A stretch of DNA of 64,000 bases, taken from positions 3,224,001-3,288,000 of the forward strand of contig NZ_CP076456.1 in assembly GCF_018866305.1 (NCBI RefSeq), given 5' to 3'. The notes under the pieces are model-generated. The model searched no databases, was not told where the DNA came from, and worked only from the letters and a program-made list of their open reading frames with translations. The first letter of the stretch is position 1. Each line of letters starts with the position of its first letter. Position numbers and translations under genes: made by a program. This stretch comes from Arthrobacter sunyaminii. GTDB taxonomy: Bacteria > Actinomycetota > Actinomycetes > Actinomycetales > Micrococcaceae. Shown one piece after another: positions 27,193 through 35,963 of this stretch.

Positions 27193-28584
27193 TCAGGAAA
27201 TGCTGGCTGCGGGTGCGGCGGAGGATGCCGCCTGAAGGATGGCCGTGCGGAGAACATCCAGCCCGTCGCGCAGCAGTTCGTCGCCAATGACCAGCGGCGG
27301 CAGAAGGCGGATGACGTTTCCGTAGGTACCGCAGGTCAGGGTCAGGACACCTTGGGCGTGGCAACCTGCGGAAACAGCTGCGGCCAGGTCCGGCCGGGGC
27401 TGCAGGGTGTGGGGATCGGCAAACTCCAGGGCCAGCATGGCTCCCCGGCCGCGGAACTGGGCCACGACGCCGATCTCCTCCACCAGCGGTTCCAGCAGCT
27501 CACGGGCTGCAGCTTCAATGGACCGGGCGTTGGCCAGCAGGGTGCCGTCTTCGAATTCCTCAAAGACTGCCAGTGCGGCCTCGCAGGCCAGCGGGTTGCC
27601 GGCATAGGTGCCGCCGAGTCCACCCGTATGCACGGCGTTCAAAAGCTCCGTCCGTCCGGTGACGGCGGACAGCGGCAGGCCCCCGGCCAGTGCCTTGGCG
27701 CTGAGGGTGATGTCGCCGGCCACGCCCTCGTACTCGCTGGCATACAGCGTGCCGGTGCGGCCCATGCCGGCCTGGATTTCATCCATGACCAGGACAATCC
27801 CGTGCCGGTCGGCGATCTTCCGCAGTCCGGCCAGGAAACCGGGCGCCGGAACAATGAACCCGCCCTCGCCCTGGATCGGCTCGATGACCATGGCAGCGAA
27901 GGTTTCCGGGCCGCTTTCTGCCAGCGTCTGCTCAACGGAGGCCAGTGCAGCTGCGGCGTTCCCTGCCTCGGCACCGGTTGAAGGGCGCAGGGGGTTGGCC
28001 GAGGCTGCCCGGATAACCTCGCCGGGCAGAGGACCGAAGTTGAGCCGGTACGGGTTTACCTTGGCGGTCATGGCCATGGTGAGCAGGCTGCGCCCGTGGT
28101 AGGCCTCGTCGAAAACCAGCACGTTAGGCCGGCCGGTTGCCGCGCGGGCTATCTTGACGGCGTTTTCCACGGCTTCGGCGCCGGTGGAAAACAGGGCGGT
28201 GCGCTTGTCGAAATCGCCGGGGGTGTGTTCATTGAGCCAGCGGCATACCTGGGTGAACGAGTCATATTCGGTAACCATGAAACAGGTGTGGGTGAACTTT
28301 TCCAGCTGCGCAGCCACCCGCTGCCGGACCCGCCGATTGGCGGCACCCACACTGGTCACCGCAATTCCGGAGGCAAAGTCGATGAACCGGTTGCCGTCCA
28401 CGTCCTGGAGGATCCCGCCGTCGGCCCGGTCAATGAACACGGGCAATGTGACGCCGAAGCCGGCGCTGACGTGGGCCGTGCGCTCCTGGTGCAGCGCCCG
28501 GGAACGGGGGCCCGGCACGTCGGTTGCCAAGTGCCTGGTCTGGGGAAGGGTTGCGGCTGCGGATTCAAAAGATGTCTCGGTCAT
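27193..28584 (-). CDS. gabT: 4-aminobutyrate / 5-aminovalerate aminotransferase (class III)
   Basis: 463 aa from ATG 28584 (a GTG two codons up is possible). PLP class III aminotransferase: FIDFASGIAVTSVGAANRRV, KRTALFSTGAEAVENAVKIAR, VFDEAYHGRSLLTMAMT, AMVIEPIQGEGGFIVP, VLVMDEIQAGMGRTG, and the PLP lysine in TLSAKALAGGLPLSAV. These match bacterial GabT, which transfers the omega-amino group of GABA, and often 5-aminovalerate, to 2-oxoglutarate. First gene of the minus-strand row, divergent from a PucR regulator. Neighbours point to 5-aminovalerate as at least one substrate. Confidence 0.9.
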   Translation of the reverse strand: MTETSFESAAATLPQTRHLATDVPGPRSRALHQERTAHVSAGFGVTLPVFIDRADGGILQDVDGNRFIDFASGIAVTSVGAANRRVRQRVAAQLEKFTHTCFMVTEYDSFTQVCRWLNEHTPGDFDKRTALFSTGAEAVENAVKIARAATGRPNVLVFDEAYHGRSLLTMAMTAKVNPYRLNFGPLPGEVIRAASANPLRPSTGAEAGNAAAALASVEQTLAESGPETFAAMVIEPIQGEGGFIVPAPGFLAGLRKIADRHGIVLVMDEIQAGMGRTGTLYASEYEGVAGDITLSAKALAGGLPLSAVTGRTELLNAVHTGGLGGTYAGNPLACEAALAVFEEFEDGTLLANARSIEAAARELLEPLVEEIGVVAQFRGRGAMLALEFADPHTLQPRPDLAAAVSAGCHAQGVLTLTCGTYGNVIRLLPPLVIGDELLRDGLDVLRTAILQAASSAAPAASIS

Positions 28585-28601
28585 GCGCACACGCTACGGA
28601 G

Positions 28602-28621
28602 CAATGCGACGTGCGTCATTG
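28602..28621. promoter_or_regulatory. Possible operator between gabT and the divergent PucR gene
   Basis: An imperfect palindrome with CAATG at one end, CATTG at the other and GACG-TG-CGTC in the middle, lying between the two divergent starts. Position suits a shared operator for the regulator. No consensus is known to me, so confidence is low. Confidence 0.3.
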
Positions 28622-28664
28622 AACATTTGAGCCAATTTTGGCCGCGGTACTGGATGATTTGTCT

Positions 28665-30170
28665 ATGGTCTCCCTCACTGAGCTCAGCAACGCCCTGGGC
28701 CCCCTCCTGGTCTTCCATTCCGGACGGCAGCAGCCTAACCGCCAGCTCACCGGCGTCCATGTGTCCGAGCTGGAGGACCCCACGCCGTATCTGGAGGGCG
28801 GGGAACTGCTGCTCACCACCGGCATGCCGCTGGTGCGCAATGATGCCGCTGCCGGAGAGTACGTGGCGCGGCTTCGGGACAAGGGAATTTTGGCCCTTGG
28901 CCTGGGTTTGGGCCCGTGGCTGGAGGAGGTTCCTCTGCCGGTGGCCGAGGCCTGCGCAGCGGCGGGCGTTGAACTGCTGACCGTTCCCGACGGAGTGCCG
29001 TTCCAGAACATCTCCCGGGCGTACTGGCGGTTGTCCGCCCTGAGCAGCCAGGCCGACCTCATGAGCAGCCTGGGCACCCAGACAGCCCTCGCCCAGGCGG
29101 CGATGCGCCCGGACGCGACCACCGCCGTCGTCCGCGGCCTGGCGCAGGCGCTGGGGGGCTGGGCCGCGTATCTGCCCGCCGATTCGGGGCCGTCAACCTT
29201 TTGGCCCGCCAGCGCCGAGGGGTACATTCCGCCGCTGCGCGCCGAAACCCTCCGGCTCAACCGGGCCGGAACACACTCTGCGGCCACTTTTGAAATTCAC
29301 GGGCAGGCCGTTGTGGAGTATTCCATCGGCACCAGCGGACGCATCCACGGTTTCCTCGCCGTAGGCCCCGGACGCACGCTGACGGCGGCGGACCGCCAGG
29401 TGATCCTGACCGTCTGCACGCTGCTCGCGCTCAAGGCACGGCAGCGGGAGGTGGTTTCCGGCGCCACTGCGACGCTGGGCGCTGCCGTGGCCAAGCTCGT
29501 CCTTCACGGACACACGGAGGCGGCACGCATCCTCGCTGCAGACGTGGGCCTGCAGGAACTGCCCGGCCGGGTGCGCGTGCTGGGACTTACTGTCCGGGCC
29601 GGCGAGAACCCGGGACTGCTGATTCGGGCCGCTTCCGCTCTGGTTCCCGATGCCGGGCTGCCTCCCCTTCCGGACTATTCGGCCGCCGGCCCGCTGCGCC
29701 ATGAGGAGGAATCAGCCCTGTACCTGGTGCTTCCGGCCCACGAAGTTCCGGCCGCGGGGCAGGAACCGGGGGCCGCGGCGTCCAGCCCTGCGGCGGCCCA
29801 TCCGCACCTGGCCGGAGCCCTGAGCGAGCCGGTCCCGCTGGGGGAAGCGGCGTCGGTGATGCCGGCCGTCCGGCGGGCCCTGCGGCAGGCACCGCCCGGT
29901 TCGCTGGTGGGGACCGGAAGTGACAGCAATTCCCGGGCGCGTGAATGGGTGACTCTTCTGCAGGGCTACCCGCGGGCGGACCTGGTGGGCACAGTGACCG
30001 AGTATCTGCGCCACCGCGGCCACTGGGAAAACGCCTCCCGCAGCCTGGGTGTGCACCGCAACTCGCTGCGGCACCGCATCGGCCTTGCTTCCTCGCTGCT
30101 CGGTGTGGACCTGGATGATCCCGATGTCTTTGCACCGCTGTGGATGGAGCTGCGGCACTACGAAAGGTGA
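28665..30170 (+). CDS. PucR-family transcriptional regulator
   Basis: 501 aa from ATG 28665; a TTG at 28638 is an alternative. Residues 1-120 form the purine-catabolism-like PucR N-domain (VSELEDPTPYLEGGELLLTTGMPL, GILALGLGLGPWLEEVP). A middle GAF-like region follows, and the C-terminus is the PucR HTH: EYLRHRGHWENASRSLGVHRNSLRHRIG. In Corynebacterium glutamicum a PucR-type activator, GabR, is divergent from gabTDP, the same arrangement as here, so this is the probable regulator of the gabT-gcdH-ALDH-permease row. Its 3' end overlaps the convergent CoA-transferase gene by 13 bases. Confidence 0.9.
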   Translation: MVSLTELSNALGPLLVFHSGRQQPNRQLTGVHVSELEDPTPYLEGGELLLTTGMPLVRNDAAAGEYVARLRDKGILALGLGLGPWLEEVPLPVAEACAAAGVELLTVPDGVPFQNISRAYWRLSALSSQADLMSSLGTQTALAQAAMRPDATTAVVRGLAQALGGWAAYLPADSGPSTFWPASAEGYIPPLRAETLRLNRAGTHSAATFEIHGQAVVEYSIGTSGRIHGFLAVGPGRTLTAADRQVILTVCTLLALKARQREVVSGATATLGAAVAKLVLHGHTEAARILAADVGLQELPGRVRVLGLTVRAGENPGLLIRAASALVPDAGLPPLPDYSAAGPLRHEEESALYLVLPAHEVPAAGQEPGAAASSPAAAHPHLAGALSEPVPLGEAASVMPAVRRALRQAPPGSLVGTGSDSNSRAREWVTLLQGYPRADLVGTVTEYLRHRGHWENASRSLGVHRNSLRHRIGLASSLLGVDLDDPDVFAPLWMELRHYER

Positions 30171-31414
30171 TCGGTTGGCTGCCTCTCGGCCTCTTCGCTG
30201 CGCAGCCAGGAGAGCACACTGTCCGTGTGCTCGCCCAGCCGGGGCGGGGCCTGGACGCGCGGTGCCAGCGGCGGCTCCCAGACGGCGGGGTGCCGCAGCT
30301 GCCGCCCGCTCACGGCGCCCGAGGCGTCCCGGACCTCGATGGTGGGTTCCAGTCCCAGCGATTCGGCGTAGGCAATGCCGTCATCAATGCCCGCGACCCG
30401 GCCGGCCGGCACGCCGGCCCGCGTCAGCCGTTCCTGCCATTGGGCAGCCGGAGCCGCCGCCAGCAGCTCTTCCAGCAGCGGCACCAGCGCCTCACGGTGT
30501 TGCACACGGGCACTGTTCGTTGCAAAGCGCCCGTCAGCGGCCAGGTCCGGCGCTCCCAGCTCCGCGGCGAGGCGGCGAAACTGTGCGTCATTGCCGCAGG
30601 CGACGGCAAGCGGTCCGTCAGCGCATTCAAGGAGTTGATACGGCACGATCGACGGGTGGGCGTTGCCCATTCTGGCCGGCACCGCTCCGGCCCCCAGGAA
30701 GGCCTGCCCCTGATTGGCCAGGGCTCCCTGCAGGCTGGAGAGCAGATTCAGCTGGACGTGGCTGCCGCGCCCGGTCGCGCGGCGGGCCTGGAGGGCGGCC
30801 AGTACGGCAATGGTGGCGTCCTTGGCCGTCAGCACGTCCACCAGCGCGACGCCGGCCTTGTACGGAGCACCGTCGGCTTCCCCCGTGATGCTCATCAGTC
30901 CGCCAAGGGCCTGGACGATGAAGTCATATCCGGGAATGTCCCTGCCGCCGGTTGTTCCGAAGCCGGAGATGGAGGCATACACCAGCCCGGGATTCGCGGT
31001 GCTGAGTTCGGCGTACCCCAGGCCCAGCCGGTCCAGTCCGCCGGGCTTGAAGTTCTCCACCAGCACGTCCGCACGCAGTGCCAATTCCCGCGCCGCCTGC
31101 AGATCGTCAGGGTCGCTGAGGTCCAGGCAGACGGACTCCTTGTTCCGGTTCACCGATTCAAAATACGTTGAACCTGTTTCCGACCAGGGCGGCCCCCAGC
31201 TGCGGGTGTCATCACCGGCTCCCGGGCGTTCCACCTTCACGACCCGGGCGCCCAGGTCCGCCAGCGTCATGGTGCACAGCGGGCCTGCCAGCACGCGGGA
31301 GAAATCTGCAACCAGGATCCCGTCAAGCGGCCGCTGGCCCGCGGCGTCCGCTGCGCAGCCTGCCGCTGATCCATCCAGTGCGGCCGGTCCGTCCGGCGAT
31401 GCTGAATTCACCAT
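30158..31414 (-). CDS. CaiB/BaiF-type CoA-transferase (type III)
   Basis: 418 aa from ATG 31414, with GGGGAG 7 bases upstream; the longer frame to 31471 lacks such a site. Type III CoA-transferase signatures: GILVADFSRVLAGPLCTMTLADLGARVVKVERPGAGDDTR (in order VLAGPLCTM, LGARVVKVERP), NRNKESVCLDL, LVENFKPGGLDRLGLGY, YDFIVQALGGLMSITGE. Such enzymes move CoA between carboxylic acids. Next to a glutaryl-CoA dehydrogenase, activation of glutarate using succinyl-CoA (as in mammalian SUGCT) is the natural reading, but this is inferred from context. Confidence 0.88.
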   Translation of the reverse strand: MVNSASPDGPAALDGSAAGCAADAAGQRPLDGILVADFSRVLAGPLCTMTLADLGARVVKVERPGAGDDTRSWGPPWSETGSTYFESVNRNKESVCLDLSDPDDLQAARELALRADVLVENFKPGGLDRLGLGYAELSTANPGLVYASISGFGTTGGRDIPGYDFIVQALGGLMSITGEADGAPYKAGVALVDVLTAKDATIAVLAALQARRATGRGSHVQLNLLSSLQGALANQGQAFLGAGAVPARMGNAHPSIVPYQLLECADGPLAVACGNDAQFRRLAAELGAPDLAADGRFATNSARVQHREALVPLLEELLAAAPAAQWQERLTRAGVPAGRVAGIDDGIAYAESLGLEPTIEVRDASGAVSGRQLRHPAVWEPPLAPRVQAPPRLGEHTDSVLSWLRSEEAERQPTDHLS

Positions 31415-31628
31415 CTGTATGCTCCCCTGTTCCCCGGCGGACTTTCTTTCAGGGAATTCCCCCTGTGTCACTCGTCACGCCGGACGGTGCATCCAGCTTA
31501 GACACGGGCCGGACCGGAGATTTGGACGAATTGTCCTGCCGCAGGGCGCTCTGCACACCGGACGCGGCGTGCGGGCCTAACTGGACAGGGATTGTGCGCG
31601 GCAGGTGGGCAACCGGCGGGAAAAAGAA

Positions 31629-31654
31629 AAAACCCCCGGAAAACCGGGGGTTTT
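31629..31654. terminator. Bidirectional Rho-independent terminator
   Basis: CCCCCGG-AAAA-CCGGGGG flanked by an A-tract on the left and TTTT on the right. It lies directly after tRNA-Met on the minus strand. Confidence 0.9.
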
Positions 31655-31660
31655 AGTCTG

Positions 31661-31734
31661 TAGCGGTGGGGAGGCTCGATCTCCCGACCTCACGATTATG
31701 AGTCGTGCGCTCTAACCAACTGAGCTACACCGCC
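31661..31734 (-). tRNA. tRNA-Met (CAT), elongator type
   Basis: 74-base cloverleaf on the minus strand: acceptor GGCGGTG pairing with CACCGCT (one G-T), D-arm GCTCAGTTGGTTAGAGC, anticodon stem CACGA/TCGTG with loop CTCATAA, T-arm GGGAGATCGAGCCTCCC, discriminator A, CCA not encoded. The sequence around the anticodon matches elongator tRNA-Met, not the CGCGGGG-type initiator. Confidence 0.93.
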
Positions 31735-31814
31735 ACTAAATGAGTGAAGCCCGCGTCCCTAAATTGGCCTCTGCAAAAACAAACAGCCTTAGCAACACGG
31801 GCCCTCCCATTGAG

Positions 31815-31886
31815 AGCCCCGACCGGGAATCGATCCCGGGACCTCCATCTTACCAAGATGGCGCTCTACCACTGAGCTATCGGGGC
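31815..31886 (-). tRNA. tRNA-Thr (GGT)
   Basis: 72-base cloverleaf on the minus strand: acceptor GCCCCGA with TCGGGGC, D-arm GCTCAGTGGTAGAGC, anticodon stem CCATC/GATGG with loop TTGGTAA (anticodon GGT), T-arm CCGGGATCGATTCCCGG, discriminator T. It lies 80 bases upstream of tRNA-Met in the same direction, and both may be cut from one transcript ending at the terminator at 31.63 kb. Confidence 0.94.
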
Positions 31887-32083
31887 AACGAGTAAATACT
31901 TTACCAGTAGTTTTCGAGAACATGAAATCGGGCAAAAACCGCACAGATAAAGTGATCCGGGCCACTCTGAGGTGCGGGGAAATCGGCAGCTTCCCGAGCC
32001 CGCCGCTCCGCCTGGAAGTGGTGCCCCGAAGGAGGGTTTTCCGCCAATAGTCAGTATGCTTAGGGGACGAGAAAGTAGGCATA

Positions 32084-33457
32084 GTGACAGATTCACCGCA
32101 GCACCCGGACGGTGCCCTGTTGGGCGGTCGCTACCGTTTGGAGCAACAAATCGGTGCCGGCTCCATGGGCACCGTTTACCGCGCCCGGGATGAATTCCTG
32201 GGCCGCGACGTAGCCGTGAAGGTGGTCCGGACTTCGGCTGCCACGGCAGAAGAACAAGAGCAGGCCGACGCCGAGGCGAAGATCCTGGCACGGCTGAACC
32301 ACCACAGTCTCGTGACTCTGCTCGACGCCGGGACACATCTCGCCGCTCCCGGTATCCAGCAGGTGTACCTGGTGATGGAACTGGTGGAGGGTGCGGATCT
32401 GCGGCTGCGGCTTCAGGACGGACCGCTGGCTCCCCGCAAGGTGGCCCAGCTGGGCTATGACCTCGCGGTGGGTCTGGATTACATGCATCGCGCCCACGTG
32501 GTGCACCGGGACGTCAAACCGGCCAACATCATGCTCTTTGACTACCGCGGTGACGACGCCCGCCTCCGCGCCAAGCTCACCGATTTCGGCGTGGCGTTGA
32601 TTGCCCGGGAGCCGCAGCCGCAGAACGGAACCTTCACCGGCACCGCTGCGTACATGAGCCCGGAGCAGGCCCGCGGCGAGGCGGTAGGCACGGAATCGGA
32701 CATCTACTCGCTGGGCCTGGTGCTCCTGCAGTGCCTCACCGGCGTACCTGCCTACCCGGGGCCCGCCCTGGAGAGTGCTGTGGCACGCCTCCTGCGCACC
32801 CCTGCCATCCCCGAGGACCTCGAGGATGGGTTCCGGAGCCTGCTGACCGCCATGACGGCTCTAAAGCCCTGTGACCGTCCGTCCGCCCACGAGGCTTCCC
32901 TCGCCCTGTATGAACTTGCGGTGGCACCCCGCGCCCGCCACCGGATGAGCCTGCCGCTGATTCCGGCCGACGAAGCCGAGCGCATCGCGGCTGTGCGGCG
33001 CTACAACCTGCTGGACACTCCCCCGGACGGTGCCTTTGACCGCATCACGGCCCTGGCTGCACGGCTGTTCTCCGTGCCGGTGGCGATAGTGAGTGTGGTG
33101 GACACGGACCGAATCTGGTTCAAGTCCCACCACGGAACTGACGTCAAGCAGATCGGCCGGGACCCGGGACTGTGCGCCTCGGCAATCCTGCAGGACGATG
33201 CCTGGGTGGTGTCCGACGCGCGGGTGGATCCGCGGACTCTGGCCAATCCCCTGGTGGCCGGCGAGTTTGGGATGCAGTTCTACGCCGGGGTGCCGCTGCA
33301 GACCCGCGACGGCTACAACCTGGGCACCCTGTGCGTCTTGGACCGGGAGCCACGGGAATTCACGGAAAACGATGTTCAGACTCTCGAGGACCTGGCCGCC
33401 ATCGTCATGAATGACTTGGAACTGCGGCTGGAGAGCCAGCGCACGCTGGTCTCCTGA
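32084..33457 (+). CDS. Serine/threonine protein kinase with C-terminal GAF domain
   Basis: 457 aa from GTG 32084. Residues 16-280 are a complete Hanks-type kinase: glycine loop IGAGSMGTVY (23-32), Lys46 in DVAVKVV, HRDVKPANIML with catalytic Asp143, DFG at 167-169, then GTAAYMSPEQARGEA and SDIYSLGLVLLQ. Residues 300-450 are a GAF domain of the type often seen with GGDEF or histidine-kinase sensors: RRYNLLDTPPDGAFDRITAL, SVPVAIVSVVDTDRIWFKS, GLCASAIL, FYAGVPLQ, GTLCVLD. No transmembrane segment, so it is cytosolic, unlike PASTA kinases such as PknB. The GAF domain probably senses a small molecule or redox state and tunes the kinase. Monocistronic. Confidence 0.92.
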   Translation: MTDSPQHPDGALLGGRYRLEQQIGAGSMGTVYRARDEFLGRDVAVKVVRTSAATAEEQEQADAEAKILARLNHHSLVTLLDAGTHLAAPGIQQVYLVMELVEGADLRLRLQDGPLAPRKVAQLGYDLAVGLDYMHRAHVVHRDVKPANIMLFDYRGDDARLRAKLTDFGVALIAREPQPQNGTFTGTAAYMSPEQARGEAVGTESDIYSLGLVLLQCLTGVPAYPGPALESAVARLLRTPAIPEDLEDGFRSLLTAMTALKPCDRPSAHEASLALYELAVAPRARHRMSLPLIPADEAERIAAVRRYNLLDTPPDGAFDRITALAARLFSVPVAIVSVVDTDRIWFKSHHGTDVKQIGRDPGLCASAILQDDAWVVSDARVDPRTLANPLVAGEFGMQFYAGVPLQTRDGYNLGTLCVLDREPREFTENDVQTLEDLAAIVMNDLELRLESQRTLVS

Positions 33458-33546
33458 ACTGCATGACCGGGCCGTGACGCACCGGGCTTCCCGGACTCCC
33501 CGGGCTCCCCGGACTCCCGAGAGACTTCCACACGCAGAAAAGGAAA

Positions 33547-33572
33547 GGCACCTCCGATAATTCGGAGGTGCC
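33547..33572. terminator. Hairpin terminator between kinase and helicase genes
   Basis: Perfect 11-base arms (GGCACCTCCGA / TCGGAGGTGCC) with a TAAT loop. The flank is T-rich on the minus strand (CCTTTCCTTTT), so it best serves the helicase gene but may stop both convergent transcripts. Confidence 0.8.
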
Positions 33573-33643
33573 CTTCCTGTGCGTCAGTAACTTATCTCAG
33601 AGCGGTCGCGCCTCTCGGCGCTGCCCCGCCTAAAGCCCGGTGC

Positions 33644-35548
33644 TTAGTCGCGGAAACGCGGTGCGCGGGTACCGGCCGGCTTGAAGCCGCCGCGGTCGCC
33701 GTCGCGCTTCTTGAAGCCGCCGCGGTCGCTGCCGCTGCGGTCACCGAAGCTGCGCTCGCCGTCGCGCTTCTTGAAATCCTTCTTGAAGCCGCCGCGGTCG
33801 CCGCGGTCATTGAAGCCGCCGCTTTCGCGTTCGCGGGCCGGCTTGCGGCCGTTGTCCAGCTCGAGGTGGATCAGCTCGCCGCCAATCCGGGTGCGGGACA
33901 GAGCGCGCAGCTGGTCCTGGCTGAGGTCAGCCGGGAGCTCAACGAGCGTGTGGTCGGCGCGGATGTCGATGCCGCCGATCTGTGCGGAGGACAGTCCGCC
34001 TTCGTTGGCAATGGCGCCAACGATGGAGCCGGGCATGACGCGCTGGCGGCGGCCGACAGCGATGCGGTACGTCGCATTGCCTTCGGTCAGCGGGCGTGTC
34101 GGGCCGCGGGATCCGTTGCCGTCGTTGCGGCCTTCGGAGCGCTCACGCTGGCGGGCCGGAGCCTGGGGAATTTCTTCCATCAGCAGCGGGCGGCCGCCCT
34201 GTGCCATGACGGCCAGTGCAGCGGCAACTTCCTCGGCGGTGACGTCGTGGTCGGCGAGGTAGGTCGTGACCAGGTCGCGGAACACCGAGACATCCTCGGA
34301 TGCCAGGGTTTCGGTGATCTGCTCGGAGAACTTCGCCAGGCGCTTGTTGTTCACAATGTCGATGCTCGGAAGCTGCATGTGCTCAACGGGCTGGCGGGTG
34401 GCCTTTTCGATGGCCCGCAGCAGGTACTTCTCGCGCGGGGTCATGAAGAGGATCGCGTCGCCGGTGCGTCCTGCACGGCCGGTACGGCCGATGCGGTGGA
34501 CGTAGGACTCCGTGTCGTGCGGAATGTCGTAGTTGATGACATGGCTGATGCGCTCAACGTCAAGGCCGCGGGCGGCGACGTCGGTGGCAACCAGGATGTC
34601 GATCTTGCCGCTGCGCAGGGCCTCGACGGTGCGCTCGCGCTGCTGCTGCGGGATGTCACCGTTGATTGCTGCGGCCAGGTAACCGCGGGCCTTGAGCTTG
34701 TCAGCCAGGTCCTCGGTGGCCATCTTGGTGCGGACGAAGGCGATAACGCCGTCGTAGTCTTCGCTTTCCAGGATGCGGGTCATCGCGTCCAGCTTGTGCG
34801 GGCCCATGACCTGCACGTAGCGCTGGCGGGTGTTCGCACCGGTGGTCGTCTTGGACTTGACCGTGATTTCCGCCGGGTTGTTCAGGTACTTCTTGGCGAT
34901 CTTGCGGATGGCGCCGGGCATGGTGGCGGAGAACAGTGCCACCTGCTTGTCGGCGGGCGTGGTCGCCAGGATCTGCTCGACGTCCTCGGCGAAGCCCATG
35001 CGGAGCATTTCGTCAGCCTCGTCCAGAACCAGGTACTGCAGGTTGGACAGGTCCAGGGAACCCTTGGAGATGTGGTCGATGACGCGTCCCGGGGTACCGA
35101 CAACAACCTGGGCGCCGCGGCGCAGGCCGGCCAGCTGGGGGCCGTAAGCGGAGCCGCCGTAGACGGGCAGGACGGTGAAGTTGTCCATGTGCTTGGCGTA
35201 GGAAGCGAAGGCATCAGCGGACTGGAGGGCCAGTTCGCGGGTCGGTGCCAGCACCAGGATCTGGGTGTCCTTGGTGGCGGGCAGGCCGGCCATCAGGGAC
35301 AGGGCGGGAACAGCAAACGCGGCAGTCTTGCCGGTACCGGTCTGCGCCAGGCCGACGACGTCGCGGCCTTCAAGCAGGAGGGGGATGGTGGCTGCCTGGA
35401 TGGGGGACGGCTTTTCGTAGCCGACGTCAACCAGGGCCTGCAGAACGCGGGCATCAAGACCGAAATCGGTGAAGAGAACCTGGTTCTCTTCGGCTGCTTC
35501 GGGAGCGGCGGTTGCTGCGGTGTCAGTGTTTTCTACAGTGTCAAGCAA
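33644..35548 (-). CDS. deaD: DEAD-box RNA helicase with RG-rich tail (DeaD/CsdA type)
   Basis: 634 aa from TTG 35548; GAGGA lies about 9 bases upstream. RecA1 domain: F-x-D-F-G-L Q-motif region, AQTGTGKT (68-75), APTRELALQ, TPGRVIDH, DEAD (176-179), SAT. RecA2: IAFVRTK, ATDVAARGLDV, HRIGRTGRAG. Residues ~490-570 form a DbpA-type RNA-binding domain (YRIAVGRRQRVMPGSIVGAIANEGG). The last ~65 residues are RGGFKK/RDG repeats, a disordered RNA-binding tail. CsdA-type helicases remodel rRNA and mRNA in cold and ribosome assembly. A GC-rich leader of unknown length precedes it. Confidence 0.94.
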   Translation of the reverse strand: MLDTVENTDTAATAAPEAAEENQVLFTDFGLDARVLQALVDVGYEKPSPIQAATIPLLLEGRDVVGLAQTGTGKTAAFAVPALSLMAGLPATKDTQILVLAPTRELALQSADAFASYAKHMDNFTVLPVYGGSAYGPQLAGLRRGAQVVVGTPGRVIDHISKGSLDLSNLQYLVLDEADEMLRMGFAEDVEQILATTPADKQVALFSATMPGAIRKIAKKYLNNPAEITVKSKTTTGANTRQRYVQVMGPHKLDAMTRILESEDYDGVIAFVRTKMATEDLADKLKARGYLAAAINGDIPQQQRERTVEALRSGKIDILVATDVAARGLDVERISHVINYDIPHDTESYVHRIGRTGRAGRTGDAILFMTPREKYLLRAIEKATRQPVEHMQLPSIDIVNNKRLAKFSEQITETLASEDVSVFRDLVTTYLADHDVTAEEVAAALAVMAQGGRPLLMEEIPQAPARQRERSEGRNDGNGSRGPTRPLTEGNATYRIAVGRRQRVMPGSIVGAIANEGGLSSAQIGGIDIRADHTLVELPADLSQDQLRALSRTRIGGELIHLELDNGRKPARERESGGFNDRGDRGGFKKDFKKRDGERSFGDRSGSDRGGFKKRDGDRGGFKPAGTRAPRFRD

Positions 35549-35963
35549 AAGAAATAATCCTCATTCATTGGGACCGCGCGGCCAATACCGGCCGCAGGAC
35601 GTAAGTCCGGCGCTGTTGCAATCCCATGGCAGGACTTTCCGTCACAGCTGTAGGCCAATTTCACTGGATTGTGAGGCGTGGCCGGTGTGACGATTTCTTT
35701 GCCGGCGCTCCCAAAAAGATGAATCTGCCCGCATTCGAAAACGCGAGCCCCAACACAACGTACCTAACGGTCAGAAACCGTAGGAAAATAAGGGAATACC
35801 GGAGTGGGGGATGTTTCAAGTGTACGGCATGCCGGGGGTGGCCCGTCCACAGTTGCCGGTGAGCTTGGGCACACGGGCCCATAATCAGCTGTTTTGGCCG
35901 GTCTCCCGGCTCTCGATTTTGCTGGTTTGACGGCGTTTTCGGAGTTCGCTTGATCTTTTGGGT
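35549..35963. other. Intergenic region: leader of the helicase gene and 3' flank of the MOSC gene
   Basis: About 415 bases with no supportable gene; short open frames on both strands look like noise. On the minus strand, a 6-bp hairpin (GCGGCC-GGTATT-GGCCGC, 35578-35595) lies about 30 bases from the helicase start. I cannot place a promoter with confidence. The part near 35700-35800 is less GC-rich than its surroundings. Confidence 0.5.

Noticed and set aside
31661..31734. tRNA with CAT anticodon considered as initiator or Ile2
   Set aside because: The acceptor lacks the initiator mismatch at position 1-72 and the sequence around the anticodon matches elongator tRNA-Met best.
31939..31951. 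CGCACAGATAAAG shared with the minus strand at 48838-48850
   Set aside because: A 13-base match found by scanning is expected by chance among all pairs in 64 kb.
33866..35557. 563-codon plus-strand open frame opposite the DEAD-box helicase
   Set aside because: High-GC antisense shadow: the helicase frame has every family motif, while this one has none.
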